From an uncultured Saprospiraceae bacterium (GTDB lineage Bacteria > Bacteroidota > Bacteroidia > Chitinophagales > Saprospiraceae): a stretch of DNA of 34,165 nt. Made by a program: the position numbers and the translations under genes. The stretch spans positions 1-34,165 of the forward strand of contig CALIIW010000190.1 in the NCBI GenBank assembly GCA_938018185.1, written 5' to 3'. How positions within the stretch are numbered: the stretch's first letter is position 1; each line of letters begins with the position of its first letter. A model generated the notes under the pieces. That model did not search any database. It saw only the letters and a list, made by a program, of their open reading frames with translations, and was not told the DNA's origin. Below are positions 1 to 8,327 of this stretch, piece by piece.

Positions 1-210
1 ATTATTAGTAAAGATGAGCCAGATGAAAAGGATGAAATAAAAGGAATCGCCTCAGTTGATAATACTTTAAGCTTTGATTATAAGACTAAAGTTCAAGGCA
101 TGAATGTAAAGATTAAGGTTAACTTGGATTTTGGTGCTAGAAGAATGGAAGGGACAATGAAGGCCGGTATGTTTGGTACCTTTCCAATGAAGGGGACAAG
201 AAAGATGTAA
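1..210 (+). CDS. C-terminal end of a gene cut by the window edge, possibly an exported amidohydrolase
   Basis: Frame 1 is open from the first base to a TAA at 208-210, giving 69 residues with no start, so this is the 3' end of a longer gene. The fragment is rich in Lys, Asp and Gly. It ends in a beta-type pattern, roughly GTMKAGMFGTFPMKGTRKM. This recalls the last beta strands (Gly-Thr-Met-Lys ... Phe-Gly-x-Phe-Pro) that follow the metal-dependent hydrolase domain in some Bacteroidota exported amidohydrolases. That comparison is from memory, and no catalytic residue lies in the visible part, so function is a weak guess. That it is coding is well supported by the open frame, the codon use, and the terminator hairpin about 50 bases after the stop. 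Confidence 0.6.
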   Translation: MISKDEPDEKDEIKGIASVDNTLSFDYKTKVQGMNVKIKVNLDFGARRMEGTMKAGMFGTFPMKGTRKM

Positions 211-256
211 GTGCAGAGGTGCTGTAAGGCCGAGTTATTATTTTGAAAATTTGGAT

Positions 257-299
257 AAAAAAAGTAGTGGGACCTCACCAGGGGCGCACTACTTTTTTT
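257..299. terminator. Bidirectional intrinsic terminator
   Basis: The arms AAAAAAAGTAGTG (257-269) and CACTACTTTTTTT (287-299) are exact reverse complements around a 17-base loop. The A-run on one side and T-run on the other allow termination in both directions. It lies between a plus-strand gene ending at 210 and a minus-strand gene ending at 360, where a shared terminator is expected. Confidence 0.85.
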
Positions 300-359
300 A
301 ATTCAAGTTATCATGAAAAACAATTCGGAATTCGTGAAATAAAAAGCAAATCAGTTTTA

Positions 360-1034
360 TCAATTTGCAGTAGTATAAAAAGCTAAGTCAACTTTCACAT
401 CTTTAAAGTCTTTGTTTTTTGTTTGAGTGGTCATCGAAAATTCCTCTAATTTTGGAATTGTGAATTTCGCTGTGCCAATGATTTGTTTGTCATCAGATTT
501 TATGATTTCTATATTACCAATTAAAGTAGATTTTTGTTCCGTGGTGGCATAGTAGTCATCTATACTCAGAGATTCAAAATAGCCAAAATGTGATCTTGAA
601 GACAGGGGATACTTACCAACTTTTAAAGGGGACTCAAAATTGAGTTCGATATGCCAATTGCTATTTGGAACTATCTTTTCAAAATGCATAATCACGGTAT
701 TGTCATTTCCATTTTGAATTACTTTTATTTTTAACTCATCATCATCGATGTTAGATTTATTCCCATTTAATCTTGAGTTTTCAATGTTCATAATTACCGC
801 ATTATGAACTTCAAATTTTGTCCAATTTTTGGCTTTTAAATTAAGTTGATCTAAAGCACTCATTCTATCAGAGAGTGAAAGCTTTTTATTTTTTTTCTTT
901 TCTGGTAATTTCTTTTTAAATAAATCTACTGGTTCTTTTTTTAGAGCATCTGTATTCTGATTTTGCCCATCTTGGTTTGTGCAATTCAATATTAAAAAGG
1001 ACAGTATGAAAAGAAAGAATCTGTTTTTATTCAT
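360..1034 (-). CDS. Small lipoprotein of unknown function
   Basis: This encodes 224 residues from the ATG at 1034. A longer frame reaches 1115, but the internal start gives a proper lipoprotein signal: charged MNKNR, a hydrophobic run, then a lipobox-like Leu-Asn-Cys with Cys18 as the lipidation site. After the Cys there is a Gln/Asn-rich linker and a very basic Lys-rich stretch (about residues 35-55). A region with a beta-strand pattern fills the rest. I do not recognise the family. It is probably anchored in the inner or outer membrane with a small periplasmic or surface domain. It stands alone, convergent with the gene before it and divergent from the lipoprotein at 1256. Confidence 0.8.
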   Translation of the reverse strand: MNKNRFFLFILSFLILNCTNQDGQNQNTDALKKEPVDLFKKKLPEKKKNKKLSLSDRMSALDQLNLKAKNWTKFEVHNAVIMNIENSRLNGNKSNIDDDELKIKVIQNGNDNTVIMHFEKIVPNSNWHIELNFESPLKVGKYPLSSRSHFGYFESLSIDDYYATTEQKSTLIGNIEIIKSDDKQIIGTAKFTIPKLEEFSMTTQTKNKDFKDVKVDLAFYTTAN

Positions 1035-1255
1035 CAGTGTTGATTTGAAACATAAATATGATAATATATTCGGCAAATATTGTAAGATTCGACATAAAGT
1101 CTTTTTTTTTGACATTCAAAACCATCCCTTTTGATTGCTGACTTTTAAAGTCATTTAATTTTTAAATTAATTAGGCTATATTATTGCTTAGATTACTAAA
1201 ATACTACCCTTAAATAAGCGTTTTAGCTATATTCGTTAAAGAAAACTAATACCAT

Positions 1256-3211
1256 ATGAAAAATTTATTGCTACTTATAGCTTCCTTACTACTTGTTTTA
1301 CTCTATTCCTGTAATGGTGACGATGAATCTGGAATCGGTTCTCAGGCATTTACAGTCACCTCTATTGATGGTAGTTCTCAAAAAGGTCCTTACCTAATAG
1401 GTTCGACAATTACAATTTTTGAATTGGAATCGGATTTGATCCCAACGGGTAGGTCATTTGCCGAAGAAATCACTGACAATCTTGGTTCATTCAAAATTGA
1501 AAATCTAGAACTTGCTTCTTCTCTTGTTGAGATTCGTGCGAATGGTTTTTACTTTAATGAAGTTAGAAATGAAAATTCAGCAGCTCAATTGTCCTTAACG
1601 GCCTTGTCAGATTTGCAGGAAAAAGAATCAATCAATGTAAATATTTTAAGCACTTTAGAAAAGAGAAGAACAGAATATTTAATTAACGCAGGCCAAACAT
1701 TCGCAGCAGCTAAAGCGGAGGCTCTTTCCAATGTTTTAAATATTTTTGAAATAGATATTTCCTCTACTGATCCTGCAGAATTGCTTGATATTTCCAAAGA
1801 TGGAAATGGAAATGCAGCGCTATTAGCGATCTCAACTATTATCCAATCTTATGGCTCGGTTGCAGATGTTTCAGAATTAATTTCTGCCATCAGCAATGAT
1901 ATTGAAAAAGATGGGACATTGGATGATGCCTCTATTTGCACCAAGCTTATAAACAATGCAAATCTTTTAAACTTAGCTCAAATTAGATCAAATTTGGAAG
2001 CTTGGTTTGTGGCTGAAGGAAACTCAACTGCTGTGGTCCCTGATTTTGAAAAATTTGTGAATGGGTTTAAAATTAATACGCCATGCTCAGCAAGCTCTTC
2101 TATTTCGTATCCTGAGAATGGAACGCATGGGAAGAACATTTTGAATCCGACAAATTTTAATTTTCAAAAAGACATTTATTCCATGCGTGCGATATTAGAG
2201 CCTGGGACAAGTCTGAAGGTTAAAATTTATGGAAATAATTGGGCTTATTCAATTGGTCAAGTAGAAACAGGCTGGACTCCAGGTGATTGGAATTCTACGG
2301 AATATTCTAGGGAGTTTACAAATAATAGGGAAGGAGATTTAGATTTTCAAATCCGGTTTGTTAGTCCGCTTCCTGGTGGGCCATCATCTGATAATGTATT
2401 TATAGAAGTGTTTGAAAATGGAGCAGCTACACCATCCTGGACCAATACAATTATTATAGGAGGGATAGAGACAAGAGTGGTCTATGAAGATTTTGGAAAT
2501 TTCGGAGATAACATTTTGGCTGGTAATATTAGCGGTCCAAACAACCCAATGGATGGTGCTGATTTTTCAGCTTCTTTATCCGCTGAAATACCGGAAGGAT
2601 ATTATATTGATGTCATCTTAACTGGCCACGTTTGGAGATTTCCTGATCAGATTCAAAATCAAGGTTGGGCCTATGAGTTATTAGATGCAACAACCAATAG
2701 TTTTAAATTTACAAGTGCACAATCAGGTTCCGTGGATTTTGAAATAATACTATTTCCTCCTTGTGATAACATGGATGCTGAATTATCAGTTGAAATTTTT
2801 GAAAACGGTTCAGCTACTGCAGACTATAGTTATTCAGAAAGGATAGAAGCATTTTTTATTAATGATTTTCCTCCAGATGGTGCTTTTGGAGAAAATATTT
2901 TACATGAAGGTATATTTTATTTTTTTGCGGGCCAACATTCCATGACAGTTCAAAGTCCTCAAGACATTCAAGTTGTCTTGAAAGGAACAGGTTGGTCGCT
3001 ACCAAATCCAATTCAAGGAGATGGTTGGACAGTAGAAGCCTATGACAATGCTAGCAGTAGCCAAAAATTTATTTATGATGGTGATACAGAAGGAGATCTA
3101 TTGATTAACTTAGATCCATCTTCTTCTGGAACGAACCAAATTGAAGTAGATATTTATGAAGGTTGTGTAAATGAGCCTACAATTTCTAATGTGATTACTG
3201 TTGAAGGCTAA
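1256..3211 (+). CDS. Lipoprotein with carboxypeptidase-regulatory-like N terminus and three C-terminal repeats
   Basis: This encodes 651 residues. The signal peptide ends in Leu-Tyr-Ser-Cys (Cys19) and is followed by Asn-Gly-Asp-Asp-Glu. Acidic residues just after the Cys are associated with surface export of lipoproteins in Bacteroidota, so surface display is likely. Residues 35-110 look like a beta-sandwich that opens with SSQKGPYLIGSTITIFEL. Residues 115-275 appear mostly helical. From about residue 283 to the end are three divergent repeats of 115-130 residues starting near 283, 408 and 536. Each has a G-x-NIL strand near its start, a V-x-L/I-x-G-x-x-W segment in the middle and an Ile/Val-Glu-Ile/Val-Phe/Tyr-Glu strand near its end. 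No catalytic motif is visible, so a binding or adhesion role is the simplest guess. Confidence 0.85.
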   Translation: MKNLLLLIASLLLVLLYSCNGDDESGIGSQAFTVTSIDGSSQKGPYLIGSTITIFELESDLIPTGRSFAEEITDNLGSFKIENLELASSLVEIRANGFYFNEVRNENSAAQLSLTALSDLQEKESINVNILSTLEKRRTEYLINAGQTFAAAKAEALSNVLNIFEIDISSTDPAELLDISKDGNGNAALLAISTIIQSYGSVADVSELISAISNDIEKDGTLDDASICTKLINNANLLNLAQIRSNLEAWFVAEGNSTAVVPDFEKFVNGFKINTPCSASSSISYPENGTHGKNILNPTNFNFQKDIYSMRAILEPGTSLKVKIYGNNWAYSIGQVETGWTPGDWNSTEYSREFTNNREGDLDFQIRFVSPLPGGPSSDNVFIEVFENGAATPSWTNTIIIGGIETRVVYEDFGNFGDNILAGNISGPNNPMDGADFSASLSAEIPEGYYIDVILTGHVWRFPDQIQNQGWAYELLDATTNSFKFTSAQSGSVDFEIILFPPCDNMDAELSVEIFENGSATADYSYSERIEAFFINDFPPDGAFGENILHEGIFYFFAGQHSMTVQSPQDIQVVLKGTGWSLPNPIQGDGWTVEAYDNASSSQKFIYDGDTEGDLLINLDPSSSGTNQIEVDIYEGCVNEPTISNVITVEG

Positions 3212-3216
3212 ATAGC

Positions 3217-3251
3217 CATTGGCTTTTGGCTTTTTGCCATTGGCTTTTTGA
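3217..3251. repeat. Degenerate 7-base tandem repeat, left array
   Basis: Five consecutive 7-base units are readable: CATTGGC, TTTTGGC, TTTTTGC, CATTGGC and TTTTTGA. They start just after the lipoprotein stop. Read on the other strand, the units become GCCAATG/GCCAAAA, matching the GCCAACA units of the array at 3334, so the two arrays are inverted around the hairpin between them. Confidence 0.7.
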
Positions 3252-3286
3252 GTAGGTGATATTTCACATTTTGATTAAAATTTCTA

Positions 3287-3332
3287 AAAATAAAAAGGCA
3301 TTATGTAAAATTACATAATGCCTTTTTATTTT
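3287..3332. terminator. Bidirectional intrinsic terminator with a 22-bp stem
   Basis: Bases 3287-3308 and 3311-3332 are perfect reverse complements with only two bases between them. The GC-containing core is AGGCATTATG, and both ends carry A or T runs. It sits between the convergent genes ending at 3211 (+) and 3363 (-). Confidence 0.9.
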
Positions 3333-3333
3333 G

Positions 3334-3361
3334 GCCAACAGCCAACAGCCAACAGCCAAAA
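3334..3361. repeat. 7-base tandem repeat, right array
   Basis: Three exact GCCAACA units and a fourth variant GCCAAAA run head to tail and stop just before the last codon region of the minus-strand gene ending at 3363. It is the inverted partner of the array at 3217-3251. Confidence 0.75.
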
Positions 3362-3362
3362 C

Positions 3363-6026
3363 TTACTTTGTCGCTACTTCTTCTGAAGCAGTTCTTTCAA
3401 TAGTTAAAGTCTGGTTTGTTACCCCATCTTTAAATAGGACAAGCTGTGGATTAGGATCACCTGATCCCCAAAATATTTCTAACTTTTCTAGTTTTGAACT
3501 ACCAAGTCCAAGGTGAATTGGAACCATTTTACCGGAGTATGATTCACCGCCCACATTGTGTTTTCTTACCGTCTTTCCATTCACAATTACTTTAGCACCA
3601 ACACCATATCTGTTTTTAGTAAGATTGTCTCTCAAATCTAGTTTGACCCAATTAGCGCCTTCGTTATTTTTGGGAGCACCTTTATTTAAATATAAGAAAG
3701 TAGGACCTTCTTCAAAAGTTGTAGGTGCTTTAATCACCTTATTTGGAGGTGGAATAGCGAGCGTTTTTCCTAAGAAATTTACTTTTAGATTTCTTGCATC
3801 CGGACTGTTTGAGTTGTTACCACCGCCATGTAGAACCACTACATCATTAAAGCCATCATTATTTAAATCTGCAACTACGTTGGAGTGTGCAGCTTCGTGC
3901 ATTCTAAAGATGTCTTTGATCTTAGAATTTTTTGAAGCATCATAGCCATTTTCTGCAAAGCCATCTACATCCATAATACTTATTCTATCTCTCTTGTGCC
4001 AGTTCGTACCTGGAGATGGCCTACTTGGAGGATTGGAAGAATAATCCATATGGCTAATATCCAAGGCTTGATATTCTAAAGTTCTGTCTGTAAATCTATA
4101 ATTGCCAGGTTCAGAATTATTGATAAGAAGTCTGCCAGAATTAGAAGCAAACTCTCCTAAGAAATTATCATTACCTCTGGATAAACCACCGACGATGTAG
4201 ATGTCTAAATCTCCATCATTTTCAATGTCGAAAAAACTAGGGTTCCAACTAAAGCCCAGAGATGCAAAACTTTCTTTAAAATTAAATTTATCGTAAAGAT
4301 GTAAAGCACTAGGCGCCCAGTTTGCCTTGTTTACCATGTCAGGAGTTATGTATGGACAATGTTCAATGTGCGTATCTTTAATCTTATCTACCAATCCTTC
4401 AGCAGAGTTGTAAGTTAAGAAACCATGATGCATGACGGCTTGGTCCTCGATGTAATTATTTACGGACATGGCAATAATACTAAGGTCATCTTCATTCTTA
4501 GCTATTATGGCAGTATTCCTAATGGACAAAGATTGAGTACCAAAATTAGCAAGCATTATTTCGTCTTGTTGATCTCCATCTAAGTCTCCAGAGGCAATAC
4601 CCATCCATGAACCATTCCATCGAGCATGGTGGAATTTTTCCATAACTTTAAATCCATTGCCTCTATCGTTTTCATAAACCCTCAGTCTGTTTCCTTCATC
4701 ATTTGCTACAATCAAGTCTGGATAAGTATCATCATTGAAATCTACAAATTGAGCGACCCAACTATGATCGGCTTTCATCCCTACTTGTTTGCCCTTGTAT
4801 ATATGTTCTGAACATTCAAATAGTTCTTTCTTTTTATGATCGTACATTGAAGAAGGCAAATTTTCTTCATCATGCAATCCAGCAATCTTAAATTCTTTTG
4901 CTTTTTCTATAAATTTAAATTCACCTGTTTCTACAAGTTGATTTACCCAAAATTCATTTGGATGTCCACCAAATTGATCTATACCAAAACCCCAAAAATC
5001 AGGATCTACAAAGTTGGAAATGTATACATCTAGGTCTCCATCTCTATCAAAATCAGCTACAGTTGCAGAGGCTGAAGCCCAATTAGTAGTATGCATTCCT
5101 GTTTCTTTTGTCATGTCCTTCCACTCAGGCAAACCATCATTATCCTTGTCACCCATATTAATGAATAAAGTATTTCTACCTTCTCCTTCTGATTCATCTC
5201 CAAAATTTACAGTATTGTGCATACCGTCCTGCATATCGCTTTTATAATAAGGAGGTAGGGAAGTAACTACGTATTTTAAATCCTTTTTCTCTCTGCCTAT
5301 ATTTGCTTTAGTTGGATACACGCGGACACCAAGATCTTTATCTGTAAAAGGCATTCCGTAGTGATGGTTTAGAACTAAAAGATCTACTAATCCATCACCA
5401 TTAAAATCAGCCGCTTGTGCACCAAAGGCAATTCGACCTACGCCATAGGGATCATCATCAACAGAATTTCTTGGCTTGTATTTGTTTTCAATCAACAATT
5501 CTTCTTTTACGTATTGCTTATTTCTACCTTCTTTAATAAGCTTGGGTACTGTTTTGAATATAGGCTCTCCATTGGCATCATTTCCCATGTTCATATACAG
5601 AACATTAGGTTTGGCATCCATGGGAGTGTTGGCTTGTAATACGCCATTTTTATCATTTTTTTTGCTTAATGGCCGGCCGGTATGACAGAAGTACATATCC
5701 ATTTTGCCATCATTATTTGCATCTAAAATAGCCATGCCTCGGAACAAAATTGCATGATTATCTTTGGCTTCATCTCCTAAAGATTCACCAATGTTCTTAA
5801 ATGGAATAATGTTTTCGTCTAAGCTTATTTCTTGGTTGGTTGGTTTATATAAATCAGTTGATTCAACCTCATTATCTAATTCTATTCCAACCCTTTGTTT
5901 GAATAATCCTTGGACAATATTTTTTGCATCTTCACCCATCACCTTTCCTAGAACAGAAGGGAGAATAAAGGGGATTGCGAGCAGAACGATAAGCAAGAAG
6001 CCTAAAATTTTGAGTGTTTTTTTCAT
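3363..6026 (-). CDS. CRTAC1-like FG-GAP/VCBS repeat protein with ASPIC/UnbV domain
   Basis: This encodes 887 residues. The N terminus (residues 3-26) is a hydrophobic segment, either a signal anchor or an uncleaved signal peptide. Many Asp-rich calcium loops of the FG-GAP/VCBS type follow: DANNDGKMD (about 102), DFNGDGLVD, DFDRDGDLD, DFNDDTYPD, DIENDGDLD and DLNNDGFND. This pattern fits a seven-bladed propeller of the integrin-alpha/CRTAC1 kind. The C terminus (about 795-880) has the ASPIC/UnbV signature: a GVGAKV strand, VGGESYSG, and a closing IFWGSGDPN. Bacteroidota have many such extracellular or periplasmic proteins, and their role is generally unproven. It lies 40 bases after the lipoprotein gene at 6067-7581, so the two are probably co-transcribed. 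Confidence 0.9.
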   Translation of the reverse strand: MKKTLKILGFLLIVLLAIPFILPSVLGKVMGEDAKNIVQGLFKQRVGIELDNEVESTDLYKPTNQEISLDENIIPFKNIGESLGDEAKDNHAILFRGMAILDANNDGKMDMYFCHTGRPLSKKNDKNGVLQANTPMDAKPNVLYMNMGNDANGEPIFKTVPKLIKEGRNKQYVKEELLIENKYKPRNSVDDDPYGVGRIAFGAQAADFNGDGLVDLLVLNHHYGMPFTDKDLGVRVYPTKANIGREKKDLKYVVTSLPPYYKSDMQDGMHNTVNFGDESEGEGRNTLFINMGDKDNDGLPEWKDMTKETGMHTTNWASASATVADFDRDGDLDVYISNFVDPDFWGFGIDQFGGHPNEFWVNQLVETGEFKFIEKAKEFKIAGLHDEENLPSSMYDHKKKELFECSEHIYKGKQVGMKADHSWVAQFVDFNDDTYPDLIVANDEGNRLRVYENDRGNGFKVMEKFHHARWNGSWMGIASGDLDGDQQDEIMLANFGTQSLSIRNTAIIAKNEDDLSIIAMSVNNYIEDQAVMHHGFLTYNSAEGLVDKIKDTHIEHCPYITPDMVNKANWAPSALHLYDKFNFKESFASLGFSWNPSFFDIENDGDLDIYIVGGLSRGNDNFLGEFASNSGRLLINNSEPGNYRFTDRTLEYQALDISHMDYSSNPPSRPSPGTNWHKRDRISIMDVDGFAENGYDASKNSKIKDIFRMHEAAHSNVVADLNNDGFNDVVVLHGGGNNSNSPDARNLKVNFLGKTLAIPPPNKVIKAPTTFEEGPTFLYLNKGAPKNNEGANWVKLDLRDNLTKNRYGVGAKVIVNGKTVRKHNVGGESYSGKMVPIHLGLGSSKLEKLEIFWGSGDPNPQLVLFKDGVTNQTLTIERTASEEVATK

Positions 6027-6066
6027 GTGTGAATGATTGTTTTGCTGAATAAATGATGTCTAAAAT

Positions 6067-7581
6067 TTAGAAGATGTTTGAGTCTTGATAAACTTCATAA
6101 ATTGGTTTTTTATATGCTAGACTGGCTTTCATTATTTTATCTTTTAACTCACCCGTGATTGGAATCTCAAATTCAAGAAGGTCAACGATTCGCTCGTAAG
6201 AGACAATTGTCATTTTTAAGATCAAATCCTGATCAATTAACACTGGTCTAAAGTAAATTTGTTCATAACCAGTTAGGTGATTGTTGATAAGTAGATCTTC
6301 TTTTTGGTTTTTTTCAATTTGGTAGGCATATTGAGGATATGGCCCTTCTTCTAATCTAAGAAATCTACGTTCAATATTTTCCGAAGCATCTAATACGCCA
6401 GCTCCAAATGCTGGTATCCGGTAGTCCTCAGCAAAAGTGATTAATTGAATAGGGATATTGCCGGCTACAATAGATTGACTTTCATCTTTTGAAAACAATT
6501 CGACTTCCAAGTATTCATTTGCTCCATATTGGTCATGCTTTCCTCCATAGGAGGTTTTTGGTTCAACTATGTTAAAAACTACTTTTTCCCAGTTTGGATT
6601 ATATACAATATCCATTCGTTTTTTACTATTGTATACTCCAGGATTTTCAAATGAATGCAAACTAAAAACATCTCCAGAAACCAAGTCCCCAAAATTTTTG
6701 GTTTCTATTTGTGCTCCATTACGTTGAATGTTGTAAAATTTTCTTTGCACTTTTCTACGAGAATCTTGAGAAGAGTAAGCTCCAATTTCTTTATGCTGTG
6801 AAATTACGGCTTTGCTAACAAGGATCTCTTTTTTTACATTTCTTAATCTGTCTAACTTAGCAGGGATATTTTTAAATATATCATTTGATTCGACAAATGA
6901 TTTTAGTTCTTCCGCAGGATTGTCGATGTTGTTTTGCGCTTTAACCATGTTGAAATAATGATTGTATGGGAGTGTAAACCATGAATGAAACATTTCACCT
7001 ACAGCATCAGTGGCACTTAACTCCCAAAGGCCTGGATTCAGACAATTATTGACTATTGAAAATCTTTTAGGTCTAACATTTTTATTGGGACCTATTTCAG
7101 AACCAATAAAAGAATATTCAGGTTCGTCATTAAATAGTTCATCTGATCCATGAAAAAAGCCAAATTTTGAGTTGTTTTTTTGATGACTTAAAGAAATACC
7201 ATTTCTAGCAAATTCAGCCAATGTCAAGTTGGCTTTATCAAAATCATCTATTTGGGAGTCATGTTTGTAAGGCAATAAGGGCAGTAAAAATCTAGCATCT
7301 ATTTTATCTAATACAAGTTTTTTACCTCCTTTTTCAAGTTTTACATTGATGCTATTGCTGTTTGCATCAAAATTTAAATTGGCAGTTGAAAACTCCCTCA
7401 ATGAAGAGTGGTATCTATTGAGAGATTGTGTGGATGAAGTAAGTACTTTATTGTTTTCTTGTTTCTCTTCTTGCTCAAATTTAAGCTCTGCGGCGATCGA
7501 AAATGATTGTTTTTCAGCATCACAAGCTAATAATAGGGAGGATATAATAAATAATATCACTAGAACCTTCAATAATTTCAT
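6067..7581 (-). CDS. Large lipoprotein of unknown function, upstream of the CRTAC1-like gene
   Basis: This encodes 504 residues. The signal peptide is clear, ending Leu-Leu-Leu-Ala-Cys with Cys20 as the lipidated residue, so it is a membrane-anchored lipoprotein. After a Gln/Glu-rich linker the body alternates helical and strand-like stretches. A Trp/Tyr/His-rich region lies around WFTLPYNHYFNMV (about residue 200). I do not recognise a family and see no convincing catalytic motif. It is the first gene of a two-gene minus-strand operon with the CRTAC1-like protein (40-base gap). It may therefore work with that propeller protein in the periplasm or at the cell surface; this is inference from position only. 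Confidence 0.8.
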   Translation of the reverse strand: MKLLKVLVILFIISSLLLACDAEKQSFSIAAELKFEQEEKQENNKVLTSSTQSLNRYHSSLREFSTANLNFDANSNSINVKLEKGGKKLVLDKIDARFLLPLLPYKHDSQIDDFDKANLTLAEFARNGISLSHQKNNSKFGFFHGSDELFNDEPEYSFIGSEIGPNKNVRPKRFSIVNNCLNPGLWELSATDAVGEMFHSWFTLPYNHYFNMVKAQNNIDNPAEELKSFVESNDIFKNIPAKLDRLRNVKKEILVSKAVISQHKEIGAYSSQDSRRKVQRKFYNIQRNGAQIETKNFGDLVSGDVFSLHSFENPGVYNSKKRMDIVYNPNWEKVVFNIVEPKTSYGGKHDQYGANEYLEVELFSKDESQSIVAGNIPIQLITFAEDYRIPAFGAGVLDASENIERRFLRLEEGPYPQYAYQIEKNQKEDLLINNHLTGYEQIYFRPVLIDQDLILKMTIVSYERIVDLLEFEIPITGELKDKIMKASLAYKKPIYEVYQDSNIF

Positions 7582-7871
7582 CCTTGAATTCTTTTTGGTT
7601 TATCAAAATGTTTGGTTTCAAGGAGTTATAAAATGTATAGGGTAATTTGAATTAAAAGATACTAATTTTTTATTAAACGCAATAAATAATGTCATGTAAT
7701 TTTTTTTTCGTCAAAAAGTTTTCGTTCGCCAAAAAAATTGACGGGTGGGCTTTATTGATGATAAAGCGCCTAAATTAGTCCACAAAAGCTTCTGTCACAA
7801 GACCGAATTATACAACTTTTGGTATATTCCTTGCAATAATTGACATACATAGATTAATACATAAGTAACCA
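7582..7871. other. Divergent intergenic region
   Basis: 290 AT-rich bases lie between two divergent genes and presumably hold both promoters. One weak inverted repeat is visible, CGTCAA at 7709-7714 with TTGACG at 7738-7743. I could not place a convincing Bacteroidota promoter (TTTG and TAnnTTTG with the right spacing). No gene is seen here. Confidence 0.4.
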
Positions 7872-8327
7872 ATGAATACCGGAAAAAATAGTTCAAGTGA
7901 ATTTGTTTTCGAAAATAGACCCTATCATGAAGATTGCAGTGAGCTCGTTAAAGAAGCAATCAGGAACAGAGTGTCTTTTTATGATTCACAAATTTTACTT
8001 ATAACTGAATTACCTGTTTCAAGCACTTTTACAATTGATTTTTTGATGAATGAAGTAGTTCGAAAAGGTAAAACTATTGGAGATTATGGGCTTATTATTG
8101 ATGTAAGACAGGCTCAAAAGCCAAATGCCGAAACAAGAAGAAAAATAAATGAGAAGTTTGGAATTATTTGTAATGATGTAATGCATGTTTCTTTTTGTAC
8201 AGGAAAAAGTAGGTTGTTAAATACCATTGTAAAGTTTGTTATGTATCACACTAGTCTAAAGTCGTATAGCTTTAATTCATCTCTTGAAGATTGTGTAGCG
8301 GATATCAAAAAAGTAATGAATGGATAA
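7872..8327 (+). CDS. Small cytoplasmic STAS/SpoIIAA-like protein, paralogue 1
   Basis: This encodes 151 residues with no signal peptide or membrane segment. It aligns over its whole length with the product of 9295-9759, sharing FVFEN near the start, a VKEA-helix, RKG-T-G, the core YGLI-D-R followed by PN-E-RRKIN, SFC-GK, LKS-SF, and the C-terminal DIKKVMNG. The alternating strands and helices and the central 'LIIDVR' strand (residues 73-80) recall the STAS/SpoIIAA fold. That fold usually binds or is switched by kinases and anti-sigma factors. The assignment is a fold-level guess. It overlaps the histidine kinase gene by 8 bases (8320-8327), which suggests translational coupling and a shared pathway. 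Confidence 0.8.
   Translation: MNTGKNSSSEFVFENRPYHEDCSELVKEAIRNRVSFYDSQILLITELPVSSTFTIDFLMNEVVRKGKTIGDYGLIIDVRQAQKPNAETRRKINEKFGIICNDVMHVSFCTGKSRLLNTIVKFVMYHTSLKSYSFNSSLEDCVADIKKVMNG

Noticed and set aside
1200-1255. TATATTCG as a promoter for the 1256 lipoprotein
   Set aside because: It resembles the -7 element, but no matching -33 element was found at the right distance.
3556-3945. 129-residue plus-strand open frame and several others between 4626 and 6036
   Set aside because: They are antisense to the well-supported CRTAC1-like gene and have no recognisable features.
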